Assembly (NCBI GenBank): GCA_965216845.1
Contig: OZ244200.1
Span: 1,240,001-1,304,000, forward strand
DNA length: 64,000 bases
Direction: 5' to 3'
DNA from: Panacagrimonas sp965216845
GTDB taxonomy: Bacteria; Pseudomonadota; Gammaproteobacteria; Nevskiales; Nevskiaceae
The translations under genes and the position numbers were made by a program. Position 1 is the stretch's first letter, and each line of letters opens with the position of its first letter. Positions 1 through 8,698 of the stretch are shown one piece after another. A model generated the notes under the pieces. That model had not been told where the DNA came from, ran no database searches, and worked only from the letters and a program-made list of their open reading frames with translations.

Positions 1-1
1 T

Positions 2-739
2 GTCGAGCTGTCCATCACACGTGGCTGGCGCATCCCCGATGACAGCATCGCCAGGCCGGTGTCGCCAGGTGTATTGGCGCCGCAAACCATCAGCATCGCC
101 GCCGGCAACAGCAATGCCTCACTCAAGCCGGGCGACATGATTCAACCCGCGGGTGGGGTGGATATTCTGTCCAGCATTTCTTCGGCTGCGGGGAATTTTG
201 ATGAACTCACCGATACCGGGCTGTTGCCGCTACTGGAAAATCTCAATCGTCAGGTGACGCTGTTTGGCCGGATTCTGGAAAACAATGTGGAGCCGATGAC
301 ACGCGACATGCAGATCATCGTCGGCGCCACCGCCGAGCATTGGCCCAGCATCGCCGCGCAAACCAATCGCGCCACCGCCAGCCTGGCGGCCGCGGGCGAG
401 CGGATTGATCTGTTCATGTCGCCGGCACGCATCGGCGCGGTGGATCGCATGATCGGCAATGTGGATCGCACCGCCGGCAGTCTGCGCAGTGCCGCCGAGG
501 AGCTGGACACGGTGATGAAGGCCGGCAGCGATGATCTGCTGGTGGGTTTGCAGGATTTCCGCTACAGCATGGAAAGCCTGGCGCGCTATACCGATCCGGT
601 GGGTCAGAGCGTGGAAGCCGGCGCGCGCAACTTTCAGGATTTCTCGCGCCAGCTGCGTCAGAACCCGAGTTTGCTGTTGCGTCCGCCGGCGCGTGATGAG
701 TCCGAAGCGCCCATGCCGGTGCTGGAGTCGCGCCGATGA
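2..739 (+). CDS. MCE/MlaD-family lipid transport protein (5' end outside window)
   Basis: The reading frame is open from the window edge, so the N-terminus is missing; 245 residues are visible. The first residues (IPDDSIARP, then a PQTISIAAG strand) read as the last part of an MCE domain. The rest is a long region without membrane segments that looks helical. In MlaD/Mce proteins this arrangement forms a periplasmic ring and channel that carries phospholipid for an MlaFE-type ABC transporter. The stop overlaps the next gene's ATG (ATGA), and that gene encodes the matching auxiliary lipoprotein, so the two belong to one operon whose permease and ATPase should lie upstream. A GTG at 59 lies inside the MCE domain and is not the start. 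Confidence 0.8.
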   Translation, partial: VELSITRGWRIPDDSIARPVSPGVLAPQTISIAAGNSNASLKPGDMIQPAGGVDILSSISSAAGNFDELTDTGLLPLLENLNRQVTLFGRILENNVEPMTRDMQIIVGATAEHWPSIAAQTNRATASLAAAGERIDLFMSPARIGAVDRMIGNVDRTAGSLRSAAEELDTVMKAGSDDLLVGLQDFRYSMESLARYTDPVGQSVEAGARNFQDFSRQLRQNPSLLLRPPARDESEAPMPVLESRR

Positions 740-1335
740 TGTCCCGGCCTCGTTTGTTGGTGACGGTAAGCTTTGCCGCGATGCTGGGCGGCTGCGCCAA
801 CGCCCCCTTGCCGCCACCGGATCGCTTTCATCGGCTGGACGCGCCGGCCATCAACCATCAGCCGCAAAAACTGCCCCTGCTGTCGATCTACCCCTATGAG
901 GTGCAGGGCATCTACGCAGAGCGTCCGTTGATTTATCGCAATGGCGATGCGCAGCGCGTGTTACGCCAGTACCGCTATGAATTCTGGGCCGAGCCGGTGG
1001 AGCAGTCCCTGCAAGACGCCCTGGTGCGCGACCTGCGCAAGGTGGCGGGCGACGAATGGGTCTTCACCCGCAGCGCACGTGTTTCTGCAGAAATCATCCT
1101 GCGACCGCGATTGCTGCGCCTGGAGCATGTGGTCGGCGAGCAGGAACAGGAACGGGCGGAGTTATCGCTACGCTTTTCCGCGTTTGAGGACAGTCGCGCA
1201 CCGCTGTTCGTTTTGGATGTGGAACGCAGTCAGACGCTCGACGGCAAAGGCCCGGATGCCTTCGTCGCCGCAGTGGCACAGATGGCCACCGAAGCGCATG
1301 CGGAATTGGTTCAGCGGCTTATTGAGGAGAAGTAA
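736..1335 (+). CDS. ABC-type transport auxiliary lipoprotein (PqiC/YmbA-like)
   Basis: This 199-residue protein starts with a short basic stretch, a hydrophobic core and a lipobox (LGGC, Cys20), so it should be a lipoprotein, probably of the outer membrane. After the signal the sequence fits the ABC_trans_aux family (PqiC/YmbA), which partners MCE proteins in lipid transport across the periplasm. Length is usual for the family. Its start overlaps the stop of the MCE gene by four bases (ATGA), indicating translational coupling. An alternative ATG lies one codon later (739). No terminator is obvious after it; an inverted-repeat element follows at 1389. Confidence 0.8.
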   Translation: MMSRPRLLVTVSFAAMLGGCANAPLPPPDRFHRLDAPAINHQPQKLPLLSIYPYEVQGIYAERPLIYRNGDAQRVLRQYRYEFWAEPVEQSLQDALVRDLRKVAGDEWVFTRSARVSAEIILRPRLLRLEHVVGEQEQERAELSLRFSAFEDSRAPLFVLDVERSQTLDGKGPDAFVAAVAQMATEAHAELVQRLIEEK

Positions 1336-1388
1336 GCCCGCTATCCGGGGACGGAACGACCGCAAGTTTGAACGAACTGGTGTTTCCT

Positions 1389-1461
1389 GTCATTGCGAAT
1401 CGAAGATGAAGCAACCCCCTCGGTTTAGGAGATCGCCACGCCCTTTCGGGCTCGCGATGAC
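1389..1461. repeat. Dispersed imperfect palindrome (GTCATTGCGA type), copy 1
   Basis: This 73-bp element starts GTCATTGCGAATCGAAGATG and ends CTCGCGATGAC, so its ends are near-inverted repeats. A second copy of the same layout lies at 26500-26574. Similar GTCATTGCGA elements are scattered through many bacterial genomes as non-coding repeats. It lies between the lipoprotein gene and the convergent acyl-CoA dehydrogenase gene. Confidence 0.75.
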
Positions 1462-1502
1462 AGCACGGCAGGGATAGGCTGCGCGCTGATGAATCCGATT
1501 GC

Positions 1503-2657
1503 TTATCGACCAACGATGCCGCGGCCAATCACCTCTTTCATGATTTCCGAAGCACCGCCGTAGATGCGTAGAAGGCGCGCATCGGTCCAGTAACGTGAGA
1601 TCGGGAACTCGGTGGTGTAGCCGTAGCCGCCGAACAGTTGCAGGCAGGCGTCGGTGACCCGGCCCACCATCTCCGAGCAGGACAGCTTGATCATGGCGGC
1701 GGTGTCCACGTCCAGCTTCTGCTCGGCATACAGCCGCATGCCCTTTTCGACGAAGGCACGGTGCAGCTCGATTTCAGTCTTCACCTTGGCTAACTCGAAG
1801 CGGGTGTTCTGGAACTTGGCCAGCGGCTGGCCAAAGGCCTTGCGCTCGGTGGTGTAGTCGATGGTGCGTTGCAGCGCGCCCTCGGCATGCCCCAGCGCGG
1901 TGATGCCGACCATCAGGCGCTCGCGCGGCAGTTCGTCCACCAGATGACCGAATCCGCCGCCGATGTTGCCCAGCACCGCTTGCTTGGGCACGCGCACGTT
2001 GTCGAAGAACAGCTCCGAGGTGTCCGAGCTGTGGTGGCCGATCTTGCCCAGATTGCGACCGCGCTGAAAGCCCGGCAGATCGGTGTCGACGGTGAACAGC
2101 GTGGTGCCGCGCGCGCCCAGTTTGGGGTCGGTCTTGGTGGCGGTCACCACCACGCCGGCGTTCTGGCCATTGGTGATGAAGGTCTTGGCGCCGCTGATGA
2201 GATAGTCATCGCCGTCGGCCACCGCTGCTGTCTTTATCCCCTGAAGGTCGGAGCCGCAGCCCGGTTCGGTCATGGCGATGGCGCCGATGCACTCGCCGCT
2301 GGCCAGACGCGGGAGGTATTTCTTCTTCTGTTCCTCACTGCCCAGGTGCAGGATGTAGGGCGCAACGATGTCGGAGTGCACCGACATGCTGGACGCCAGA
2401 GCCATGAATCCCATGCGCGCAAATTCTTCCAACACCGCCGCGCAGAACGCCAGCGGCGCGCCGGGGCCGCCGTATTGTTCCGGCAGATCCACGCATAACA
2501 GACCCTGTTCGCCCATCTTGCGATAGACCTCCGGCGGCACCCGTCCGGCCTGTTCCCAGGATTCATAATGGGGCTGGATTTCGTCGATCAAAAAGCGCCG
2601 CACATGGTTGCCGAACAGCTCCAGTTCGCTTTGAAGGTCGTCTTGAAGGTTGCCCAC
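1503..2657 (-). CDS. Acyl-CoA dehydrogenase (LCAD/IVD-like)
   Basis: This FAD flavoenzyme of about 384 residues oxidises acyl-CoA thioesters to 2-enoyl-CoA and passes electrons to ETF. The family pattern is clear: an N-terminal helical domain, the MTEPGCGSD flavin-contact motif near residue 131, and the C-terminal arginine/glycine loop RIYGGASEIMKE. The last loop lacks the MCAD-type catalytic Glu. As in long-chain and isovaleryl dehydrogenases, the base is probably the Glu of LPRERLM, near residue 246. A GTG at 2663 is possible, but the perfect Shine-Dalgarno GGAGGTGA (2667-2660) would sit directly on it. The GTG at 2657 has normal spacing and is preferred. Substrate range cannot be read from sequence. 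Confidence 0.88.
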   Translation of the reverse strand: MGNLQDDLQSELELFGNHVRRFLIDEIQPHYESWEQAGRVPPEVYRKMGEQGLLCVDLPEQYGGPGAPLAFCAAVLEEFARMGFMALASSMSVHSDIVAPYILHLGSEEQKKKYLPRLASGECIGAIAMTEPGCGSDLQGIKTAAVADGDDYLISGAKTFITNGQNAGVVVTATKTDPKLGARGTTLFTVDTDLPGFQRGRNLGKIGHHSSDTSELFFDNVRVPKQAVLGNIGGGFGHLVDELPRERLMVGITALGHAEGALQRTIDYTTERKAFGQPLAKFQNTRFELAKVKTEIELHRAFVEKGMRLYAEQKLDVDTAAMIKLSCSEMVGRVTDACLQLFGGYGYTTEFPISRYWTDARLLRIYGGASEIMKEVIGRGIVGR

Positions 2658-2695
2658 GCTCACCTCCGGTGAGTTCTAGTCAGAAGCATCCAACC

Positions 2696-3352
2696 TTAGA
2701 CAAGCGGTGGCTGACCTGGCGCTGGCCTTTTGGCCGGGTATTCGCACAAGTCATTGAGCGGACAGCGCTCGCAGTCTGGTTTGCGCGCCTTGCAGATGTA
2801 GCGTCCGTGCAAGATCAGCCAGTGGTGGGCGTCGCGCTTGAATGCTGCTGGCGTGTGTCGCAGCAGGCGCTTTTCCACTTCCAGTACGGTCTTTCCAGGT
2901 GCAAGGCGGGTGCGGTTGGCGACGCGAAAAATATGCGTGTCCACCGCAATCGTGGGCTCACCGAAAGCGGTATTGAGCACCACATTGGCGGTTTTGCGCC
3001 CAACGCCGGGCAGTTTTTCCAACGCCTCACGGGTTCGTGGCACCTCGCCATCGTGCTGTTCCAGCAGCATGCGACACAGGGCGATCACGTTCCTGGCCTT
3101 GGTATTGAACAGGCCGATGGTCTTGATGTGTTCGCGTAGTTGTTGTTCGCCCAGATCGAAAATCGCTTGCGGCGTATTGGCTTGCGCAAACAGTTTGGCG
3201 GTGGCCTTGTTGACCGACACATCCGTGGCCTGGGCGGACAGGGCCACCGCCACCAGCAGTTCGAACGGCGAATCGAAGTTCAGCTCGGTGGTCGGTGCCG
3301 GGTTGCCCGCCCGCAAACGCTCGAAGATGGCCGTTCTCTTGGCTGCATTCAT
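2696..3352 (-). CDS. nth: Endonuclease III (DNA glycosylase/AP lyase)
   Basis: This is a base-excision repair enzyme that removes oxidised pyrimidines and cleaves the resulting abasic site. All key elements are visible in 218 residues: the helix-hairpin-helix LPGVGRKTANVVL with its catalytic Lys, the catalytic Asp in VDTHIFRVANR, and a C-terminal [4Fe-4S] loop with Cys spacing C-x6-C-x2-C-x5-C. The start overlaps the rnfE stop by four bases (ATGA). It is thus the last gene of the rnf operon, the same rnf-nth linkage known from Escherichia coli. Confidence 0.97.
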   Translation of the reverse strand: MNAAKRTAIFERLRAGNPAPTTELNFDSPFELLVAVALSAQATDVSVNKATAKLFAQANTPQAIFDLGEQQLREHIKTIGLFNTKARNVIALCRMLLEQHDGEVPRTREALEKLPGVGRKTANVVLNTAFGEPTIAVDTHIFRVANRTRLAPGKTVLEVEKRLLRHTPAAFKRDAHHWLILHGRYICKARKPDCERCPLNDLCEYPAKRPAPGQPPLV

Positions 3353-4026
3353 GCGGCTTCGGCGCGCGCTTGCGGTGCGGCCTGGAGCGCCGGTTTCGGT
3401 TGCATGCGCTGGTCAATCCAGTTCTTGAGCGCAATCAACAAACCCAGGCCAATGAACGCACCGGGCGGCAACACCGCCAGCAGCATGCCGTCAAAGTCGT
3501 CCACCAGCGTGATGGTCAGCGCCTTGCCCCAGTCACCGAACAGCAGATGGGCCTGATCGAACAGCGTGCCTTGCGCCAACAGCTCGCGCATGGCGCCCAG
3601 ACAGACCAGTGCTGCACCAAAACCTGTGCCCATCATCAGTCCGTCCCAGGCGGCGTGATGCACCGCGTTCTTGGACGCAAAGGCTTCAGCCCTTCCCAGA
3701 ATCACGCAATTGGTGGTGATGATGGGAATGAAGATGCCCAGAATCAGATGCAGCTCGTGCCAGAAGGCGTTCATCAGCAGCTCGATGGTGGTGACCGAGG
3801 CGGCGATAATCATCACGAAAATCGGAATGCGGAATTCGGCCTGCAGCTGCTTGCGCACCAAAGACACCAGCACGTTGCTGGTCAACAGCACCAGCATGGT
3901 CGCCAGACCCAGCGTCAGGCCGTTGATCAGGTTATTGCTCACCGCCAGCAGGGGACATAAGCCCAGCAGTTGAACCAGGCCCGGATTGTTCTTCCACAGT
4001 CCTTCGTGAGCGATCTTGGCGTACAT
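3349..4026 (-). CDS. rnfE: Rnf electron transport complex subunit E
   Basis: This is one of the six-helix membrane subunits of the Rnf complex, which couples electron flow between ferredoxin and NAD to ion movement (called Rsx in enterics, where it reduces SoxR). The 225-residue protein begins MYAKIAHEGLWKNNPGLVQLLGLCPLLA, a segment shared with RnfA, its homologue of opposite topology. The conserved TTNCVILGRAEAFA motif with its Cys is present. The frame extends upstream to 4152, but that part overlaps rnfG and does not match the family, so the ATG at 4026 is used. It lies four bases after the rnfG stop. Confidence 0.95.
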   Translation of the reverse strand: MYAKIAHEGLWKNNPGLVQLLGLCPLLAVSNNLINGLTLGLATMLVLLTSNVLVSLVRKQLQAEFRIPIFVMIIAASVTTIELLMNAFWHELHLILGIFIPIITTNCVILGRAEAFASKNAVHHAAWDGLMMGTGFGAALVCLGAMRELLAQGTLFDQAHLLFGDWGKALTITLVDDFDGMLLAVLPPGAFIGLGLLIALKNWIDQRMQPKPALQAAPQARAEAA

Positions 4027-4030
4027 GGCG

Positions 4031-4657
4031 TTAAGCGTTATCAGGCGACTTGGCAAACAGTTTGGCCTGATGATTGTGAAAATAGTCGAGGCTGTCGCGC
4101 ACTTGATGTACCACCGCGCGCGGGGTGATGGTGGCGCCGGCGAACTGATCAAACACGCCGCCGTCTTTGCGCACCGCCCAGTCTGCTACGGGCGGGTGGC
4201 CGAGGGCGCGACCATTGAAGCTCGAAATCCAGTCGCTACGACGCAGATCGATTTTATCGCCAAGCCCCGGGGTTTCGCGGTGGGTCAGAACCCGCACGCC
4301 GGTGATCGTTCCGTTGGCGCGAATGCCGATCAGCAGGCGAATATCCCCGCCGTAGCCCGCGGGCGTGATGGTGTCGATCAACACCGCGGCCGCTTCGTCG
4401 CCCAGAAACGCGCGGTAGGCGGTGGTGGTTTTTCCGGGCTGAAGATCAGGCACGGCGATGGGGTCCAGACTGGGATCGTTGTCATATTCAACCGTCGTCA
4501 GCAGCTCGCCGAGCTGTTCCTGCAAGGCTTTGCGCTGGTTGTCGGCAATGCGATCGCGCGTGCCCAGATAAGCGCCGGACAACAGGCCGCCGCCGAGCAC
4601 CGCGAACAGGCCCAGCAGCGCCGCCCCACGCAACATCGACGACAGGGTGGACTTCAT
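4031..4657 (-). CDS. rnfG: Rnf electron transport complex subunit G (FMN-binding)
   Basis: This 208-residue protein has one N-terminal membrane helix (about residues 9-32) and a periplasmic FMN-binding domain. The attachment motif reads FAGATITP, with Thr176 as the expected covalent FMN site. The segment THRETPGLGDKID is typical of RnfG/NqrC. It begins within a four-base overlap with rnfD (ATGA), consistent with translational coupling. Confidence 0.95.
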   Translation of the reverse strand: MKSTLSSMLRGAALLGLFAVLGGGLLSGAYLGTRDRIADNQRKALQEQLGELLTTVEYDNDPSLDPIAVPDLQPGKTTTAYRAFLGDEAAAVLIDTITPAGYGGDIRLLIGIRANGTITGVRVLTHRETPGLGDKIDLRRSDWISSFNGRALGHPPVADWAVRKDGGVFDQFAGATITPRAVVHQVRDSLDYFHNHQAKLFAKSPDNA

Positions 4658-5670
4658 GGCGGATCCGGCCGGCGTCCGTGGCCGTAGACGCGCGGCTGGG
4701 TGTATTCGTCAATGGTCGGCGCGCAGAGGTTCATCAACAGCACCGCAAAGGCCAGGCCATCCGGATAACCGCCCCAGGTTCGGATGATCCAGGTGATGGC
4801 GCCAACGCCAAAACCGAACAGCAAACGCCCTCGCGGCGTGGTGCAGGCGGACACCGGATCGGTGGCGATGAAGAAGGCCCCCAGCATGGTGGCGCCCGCG
4901 AACAGATGAAACATTGGTGAAGCGAAGCGATCCGGGTTGCTGGCCCAGAACAGGGTGGAGAACAGGCCCATTCCCAGCATCAGACCCAAGGGAATCTGCC
5001 AGCCAATGCGTCGTCGCCACAACAGGAACACACCGCCGGCGAAATAAGCCAGCGCCACCCATTCGGTTCCGATGCCGGCCAGCTTGCCCATCACCGCATC
5101 GCCCTTGATTTCCGGAACCGTTCGTTGCAGGGACAGCTCGGTGCGCAAGTGATCCAGCGCGGTGGCGCCGCTGATCTGGTCAGGCGCTACCGATGCGGCG
5201 CTACCAAACACAGCTTGCCATTGGCTCGCCCAGCTCAGGTCCATGCCCATCTCCGGCCATGTGCTCATGGGTAGCGGGAAGGAAATCAACAGCGCGACGT
5301 AGCCCACCATGGCCGGATTGAACGGATTCAGCCCGAGTCCGCCGTAAACCTGTTTGCCCAGAAAAATGGCGAAACCCGCACCGGTGATCGCAATCCACCA
5401 CGGCGCCAGTGGCGGCAGCGACAAGGCCAACAAGGCGCCGGTCAGCACCGCGCTGAAATCGCCCAGGCTTGGGCGCATGGCCAGGCCGCGCAGCCGCAGG
5501 CTCAGGGCTTCAAAGGCGAGGCAGCCGCCAATGCACAACAGCAGATTGATCAACACGCCGGGGCCGAACAGAGCGACGTAAACCGCAGTACCTGGAATCA
5601 GCGCCAGCAGCACGTCCCGCATCAGTTTGGGGACGCTGTTGTTCACCGGCAGAAAGGGCGCGCTTTGCAT
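4654..5670 (-). CDS. rnfD: Rnf electron transport complex subunit D
   Basis: This multi-spanning membrane subunit of 338 residues carries a covalently bound FMN. The attachment motif SGAT ends at Thr170, and the conserved GLGLNPFNPAMVGY segment precedes it. The frame is open much further upstream (to 6078) because rnfC lies there in another frame. The ATG at 5670 matches the family start and shares one base with the rnfC stop (TGATG). Confidence 0.95.
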   Translation of the reverse strand: MQSAPFLPVNNSVPKLMRDVLLALIPGTAVYVALFGPGVLINLLLCIGGCLAFEALSLRLRGLAMRPSLGDFSAVLTGALLALSLPPLAPWWIAITGAGFAIFLGKQVYGGLGLNPFNPAMVGYVALLISFPLPMSTWPEMGMDLSWASQWQAVFGSAASVAPDQISGATALDHLRTELSLQRTVPEIKGDAVMGKLAGIGTEWVALAYFAGGVFLLWRRRIGWQIPLGLMLGMGLFSTLFWASNPDRFASPMFHLFAGATMLGAFFIATDPVSACTTPRGRLLFGFGVGAITWIIRTWGGYPDGLAFAVLLMNLCAPTIDEYTQPRVYGHGRRPDPP

Positions 5671-7205
5671 CAGCTGGACTGGTTTTCCGAGCCTTGCTTG
5701 GCTTGCGCGCGCGCCAGCGCGGCGGCGACCGGGTCGGCCTCGGCCTGCTGTTTTTTGGCCGCCGCCTGCATCGCCAGCTTCTTGCGGCGGCGGGCTTCCT
5801 CGCGCGCCTGTTTCTCCGCTTGCAAGCGAAGCTGACGCGCTTCGTGACGCTGGCGTGCGAATTCGGACTTGCTGCGTTCTGTGGCCTGCGCGCGCAGTTC
5901 CGACTTGGCGTTGCGGTAGTACTGCACCAGCGGAATGTGGCTGGGGCAGACCTGCGCACAGCAGCCGCATTCGATGCAATCGAACAAGTTGTAGGCTTCG
6001 GCGCGTTCGAAATTGCGTGATCGCGCATGCCAATAAAGCTGTTGCGGCAACAGGCGCGCTGGACAGACTTGCGCGCATTCACCGCAGCGGATGCAGGCGC
6101 GCGCGGGCTCGTTTGGTTTGGTGGGGCGCACCAGCACGCAGTTGCTGGCCTTGATGATGGGAACCTGCGCGTGGCTGACCTTGAAACCCATCATCGGCCC
6201 GCCCATGATGAGGTCGGCGGCGGTGTCCTTGATGCCGCCGGCTTGCGCAATCAAGGACGCGAACGGTGTGCCCAGTCGCACCTCGAAGGTTTGTGGCGCG
6301 CTGATGCCTTCGCCGGCCACCGTGACCAGACGCGAGATCAGCGGACGCGCGAGGGCGATGGCGTCCCAAACCGCCGCGGCGGTTGCGACGTTGAAGGAAA
6401 CGATGCCGATATCCAGCGGCAAGCCTTCGCTGGGCACCTCGCTGCCGGTCAGTGTCTGAATCAGCTGATTGGAACCGCCTTGCGGATATCGCGTGGGCAC
6501 CGCGATCACACGCGCCGGAATTTGAAGCATTTGCGCCGCGGTTCGCAGCGCGGAAATGGCCTCGGTCTTGTTGTCCTCCACCCCGATCAGACAGTGTTCG
6601 GCACCGCTGGCCTGCAACAAAATCTGCGCCCCACGCAACACGTCCTCGGCGCGGGTTTGCATCAGCACGTCATCGCAACGGATATAGGGTTCGCATTCGG
6701 CGCCGTTGAGAACCAGCGTATGGATGGGCGCCTGACCACGCAGTTTGAAAAAGCTGGGAAACACCGCGCCGCCCAGTCCGGCGATGCCCGCCAATTGCAG
6801 CCGTTGCACAATCGTCTCGGCGGACAGATTCTGAAACGCTGTGGTGGCCGGCCATTCCGGATTTGCCAGTGCTTCATCCTGACCGTCGGTTTGGATCACG
6901 ATGCATTCGGCGGTCAGCCCCGATGGATGCGCTACCGGTCGCGGTTCGATGGCGCTGACGGTGCCGGAGCTGGGGGCGTGCAGCGGGAGCGATAAGGCCC
7001 CTTGCGCGCCGGCGATGGTTTGGCCGCGCAGCACGCGATCACCCGGTTTCACCAAAGGCAGGGACGGCGCGCCGCTGTGCTGACTCAAGGGCAGAATCAG
7101 TTCGTCCGGAATATCCGCAACCTGAAACGCCTGCTGGCCCGGCGGCTTGTGATCCTCCAATTTCAAGCCGCCGAAAAAGCGCTGTCGCCTGGTGGCGGTG
7201 CTCAT
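5670..7205 (-). CDS. rnfC: Rnf electron transport complex subunit C (NADH/FMN-binding, two 4Fe-4S)
   Basis: This is the peripheral subunit thought to carry the NAD(H) site. Of its 511 residues, the first part begins FFGGLKLEDHK and contains the glycine-rich GLGGAVFPSFFKL segment. Near the C-terminus are two 4Fe-4S motifs, CIRCGECAQVCP and CIECGCCAQVCP. A charged Ala/Lys/Arg/Gln-rich tail follows, as in other gammaproteobacterial RnfC proteins, where tail length varies. The ATG at 7205 is chosen over the longer frame to 7313 because it overlaps the rnfB stop (ATGA) and fits the family start. Confidence 0.95.
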   Translation of the reverse strand: MSTATRRQRFFGGLKLEDHKPPGQQAFQVADIPDELILPLSQHSGAPSLPLVKPGDRVLRGQTIAGAQGALSLPLHAPSSGTVSAIEPRPVAHPSGLTAECIVIQTDGQDEALANPEWPATTAFQNLSAETIVQRLQLAGIAGLGGAVFPSFFKLRGQAPIHTLVLNGAECEPYIRCDDVLMQTRAEDVLRGAQILLQASGAEHCLIGVEDNKTEAISALRTAAQMLQIPARVIAVPTRYPQGGSNQLIQTLTGSEVPSEGLPLDIGIVSFNVATAAAVWDAIALARPLISRLVTVAGEGISAPQTFEVRLGTPFASLIAQAGGIKDTAADLIMGGPMMGFKVSHAQVPIIKASNCVLVRPTKPNEPARACIRCGECAQVCPARLLPQQLYWHARSRNFERAEAYNLFDCIECGCCAQVCPSHIPLVQYYRNAKSELRAQATERSKSEFARQRHEARQLRLQAEKQAREEARRRKKLAMQAAAKKQQAEADPVAAALARAQAKQGSENQSS

Positions 7206-7759
7206 GTGGCGGTACTCGTCAGGCCCGCATCCGGTGCCGGCCATTTCCAGCTGTTGGTGGATTGCGGCGCCGCTTCCATGACAATGCAATCCACCGGGCA
7301 GGGCGGCAGACACAGTTCACAGCCGGTGCATTCGGCCGCGATCACCGTATGCATCAGCTTGTTGGCGCCGACAATGGCGTCCACCGGACAGGCCTGAATG
7401 CACAGCGTGCAGCCGATGCACCACTGTTCTTCGATGCGTGCCAGCATCGGCTCGGCCTGTGCCTCGCCGTTTTCCGGATTCAGCGGTTTGGGATCGCGCC
7501 CCAGCAGCTCGGCCAGTTTGAGAATGCCGTCCTCACCGCCGGGCGGGCATTGGTTGATGTCCGCCTCGCCCTCGGCGATGGCCGTGGCATAAGGGCGACA
7601 GCCGGGAAAACCGCATTGTCCGCACTGTGTCTGCGGCAGGATGTGATCGATCTTCTCGACCAGCGGATCGCCTTCCACGTGATAACGCAGCGCCGCGAAA
7701 CCCAGCACCGCGCCGATAGCGACCGCAATCGCGGCCATGATCAAAATGGCGGACAACAT
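7202..7759 (-). CDS. rnfB: Rnf electron transport complex subunit B (ferredoxin-like)
   Basis: A single N-terminal membrane helix (about residues 5-27) anchors this 185-residue iron-sulfur protein. It is followed by the CGQCGFPGC cluster motif with a later Cys. Two ferredoxin motifs then appear, CIGCTLCIQACPVDAI and CTGCELCLPPCPVDCI. It is the likely entry point of electrons from ferredoxin. It is separated from rnfA by 238 bases that hold a palindromic repeat and a duplicated copy of the rnfA tail. Confidence 0.95.
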   Translation of the reverse strand: MLSAILIMAAIAVAIGAVLGFAALRYHVEGDPLVEKIDHILPQTQCGQCGFPGCRPYATAIAEGEADINQCPPGGEDGILKLAELLGRDPKPLNPENGEAQAEPMLARIEEQWCIGCTLCIQACPVDAIVGANKLMHTVIAAECTGCELCLPPCPVDCIVMEAAPQSTNSWKWPAPDAGLTSTAT

Positions 7760-7784
7760 GTCTCAGCCCCGCCCTTTCCAAAAG

Positions 7785-7857
7785 CCCCTCTCCCTCTGCG
7801 CCCCTCTCCCTCTGGGAGAGGTTGAGAAGGCGAAGCCTTCGAGGGGGTGAGGGAGGG
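7785..7857. repeat. CTCTCCCT-type palindromic repeat
   Basis: This segment is rich in CTCTCCC and GGGAGAGG and contains the inverted pair CGAAGCCTTCG. It resembles the repeats around the DUF559 gene (27180-27310 and 27712-27758). It lies inside the rnf operon between rnfA and rnfB and may affect mRNA stability there. Confidence 0.6.
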
Positions 7858-7937
7858 ATGCGAGGCAGGCGAGTCGACGAGGAATCATGTCGACACCAAG
7901 CCCGAAAAGCCCATAAAGGCCATCGATGTGATTGCGA
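7853..7937 (-). repeat. Duplicated copy of the rnfA 3' end
   Basis: About 80 bases here repeat, with a few substitutions, the segment at 7966-8050 that holds the last codons and stop of rnfA. The two copies are offset by exactly 113 bases. On the minus strand the copy still spells the C-terminal residues MAFMGFSGLVST and a stop, but it has no start. It is a tandem duplication scar between rnfA and rnfB. Confidence 0.8.
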
Positions 7938-7997
7938 TGCGAGCCCGGAGCAGGGGCCCCGCTTGCGGGGATGCGAGGTAGGCGAGTCGGCGCGGAA

Positions 7998-8579
7998 TCA
8001 TGTCGACACCAAGCCCGAGAAGCCCATAAAAGCCATCGACATGATTCCGGCAGTCATCAGTGCAATCGGTGCGCCCTTGAACACCGCTGGTATCTCGCTC
8101 ACTTCCAGCCGCTCGCGAATCCCGGCAAACAGCAGCAACACCAGGGAAAATCCGAGTCCGGCGCCAAAGCCGGTCAGCGCCGCGTCCATGAAGGAGCGTG
8201 AATCACGCACATTGATCAGCGCCACGCCCAGCACAATGCAGTTGGTGGTGATCAAGGGCAGGTAAATGCCCAGCACTTGATACAAAAGCGGACTGTTCTT
8301 GCGGATCGCCAGTTCCACAAACTGCACCACGCCGGCGATGGCCAGAATGAAAGTGATGGTGCGCAGATATTCCAGGCCAAACGGCGCCAGCAACCACAGA
8401 TTGATCAGATAGGTGACGATGGCGGTCAGCGTCAATACAAAGGTGGTCGCCAGGGCCAGGCCAAAGGAGGTGGAAACGCGTTTGGAGGTGCCCAGAAACG
8501 GGCACAGGCCCAGAAACTGGACCAGCACGAAGTTATGCACCAACACGGCGCCGATCAAGATCAGAAAGTAGTCAGTCAT
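7998..8579 (-). CDS. rnfA: Rnf electron transport complex subunit A
   Basis: This 193-residue protein has six predicted membrane helices and starts MTDYFLILIGAVLVHNFVLVQFLGLCPFLG, the standard RnfA/RsxA beginning. The TTNCIVLGVAL segment holds the conserved Cys of the intramembrane iron-sulfur site shared with RnfE. It is the first gene of the minus-strand rnfABCDGE-nth operon. About 120 bases separate it from metG, which is on the same strand and reads toward it. Confidence 0.95.
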   Translation of the reverse strand: MTDYFLILIGAVLVHNFVLVQFLGLCPFLGTSKRVSTSFGLALATTFVLTLTAIVTYLINLWLLAPFGLEYLRTITFILAIAGVVQFVELAIRKNSPLLYQVLGIYLPLITTNCIVLGVALINVRDSRSFMDAALTGFGAGLGFSLVLLLFAGIRERLEVSEIPAVFKGAPIALMTAGIMSMAFMGFSGLVST

Positions 8580-8698
8580 CCCCGATACCGGTGGGGGGCG
8601 AAACGCGGCCGCGCATCATGCGCGCCGTGTCGCGGCTCCGCAAGGCGGAAGGCGGCTTCGATATAAGCTGCCAACGGAAGGGAATAATTCAACGTGGC

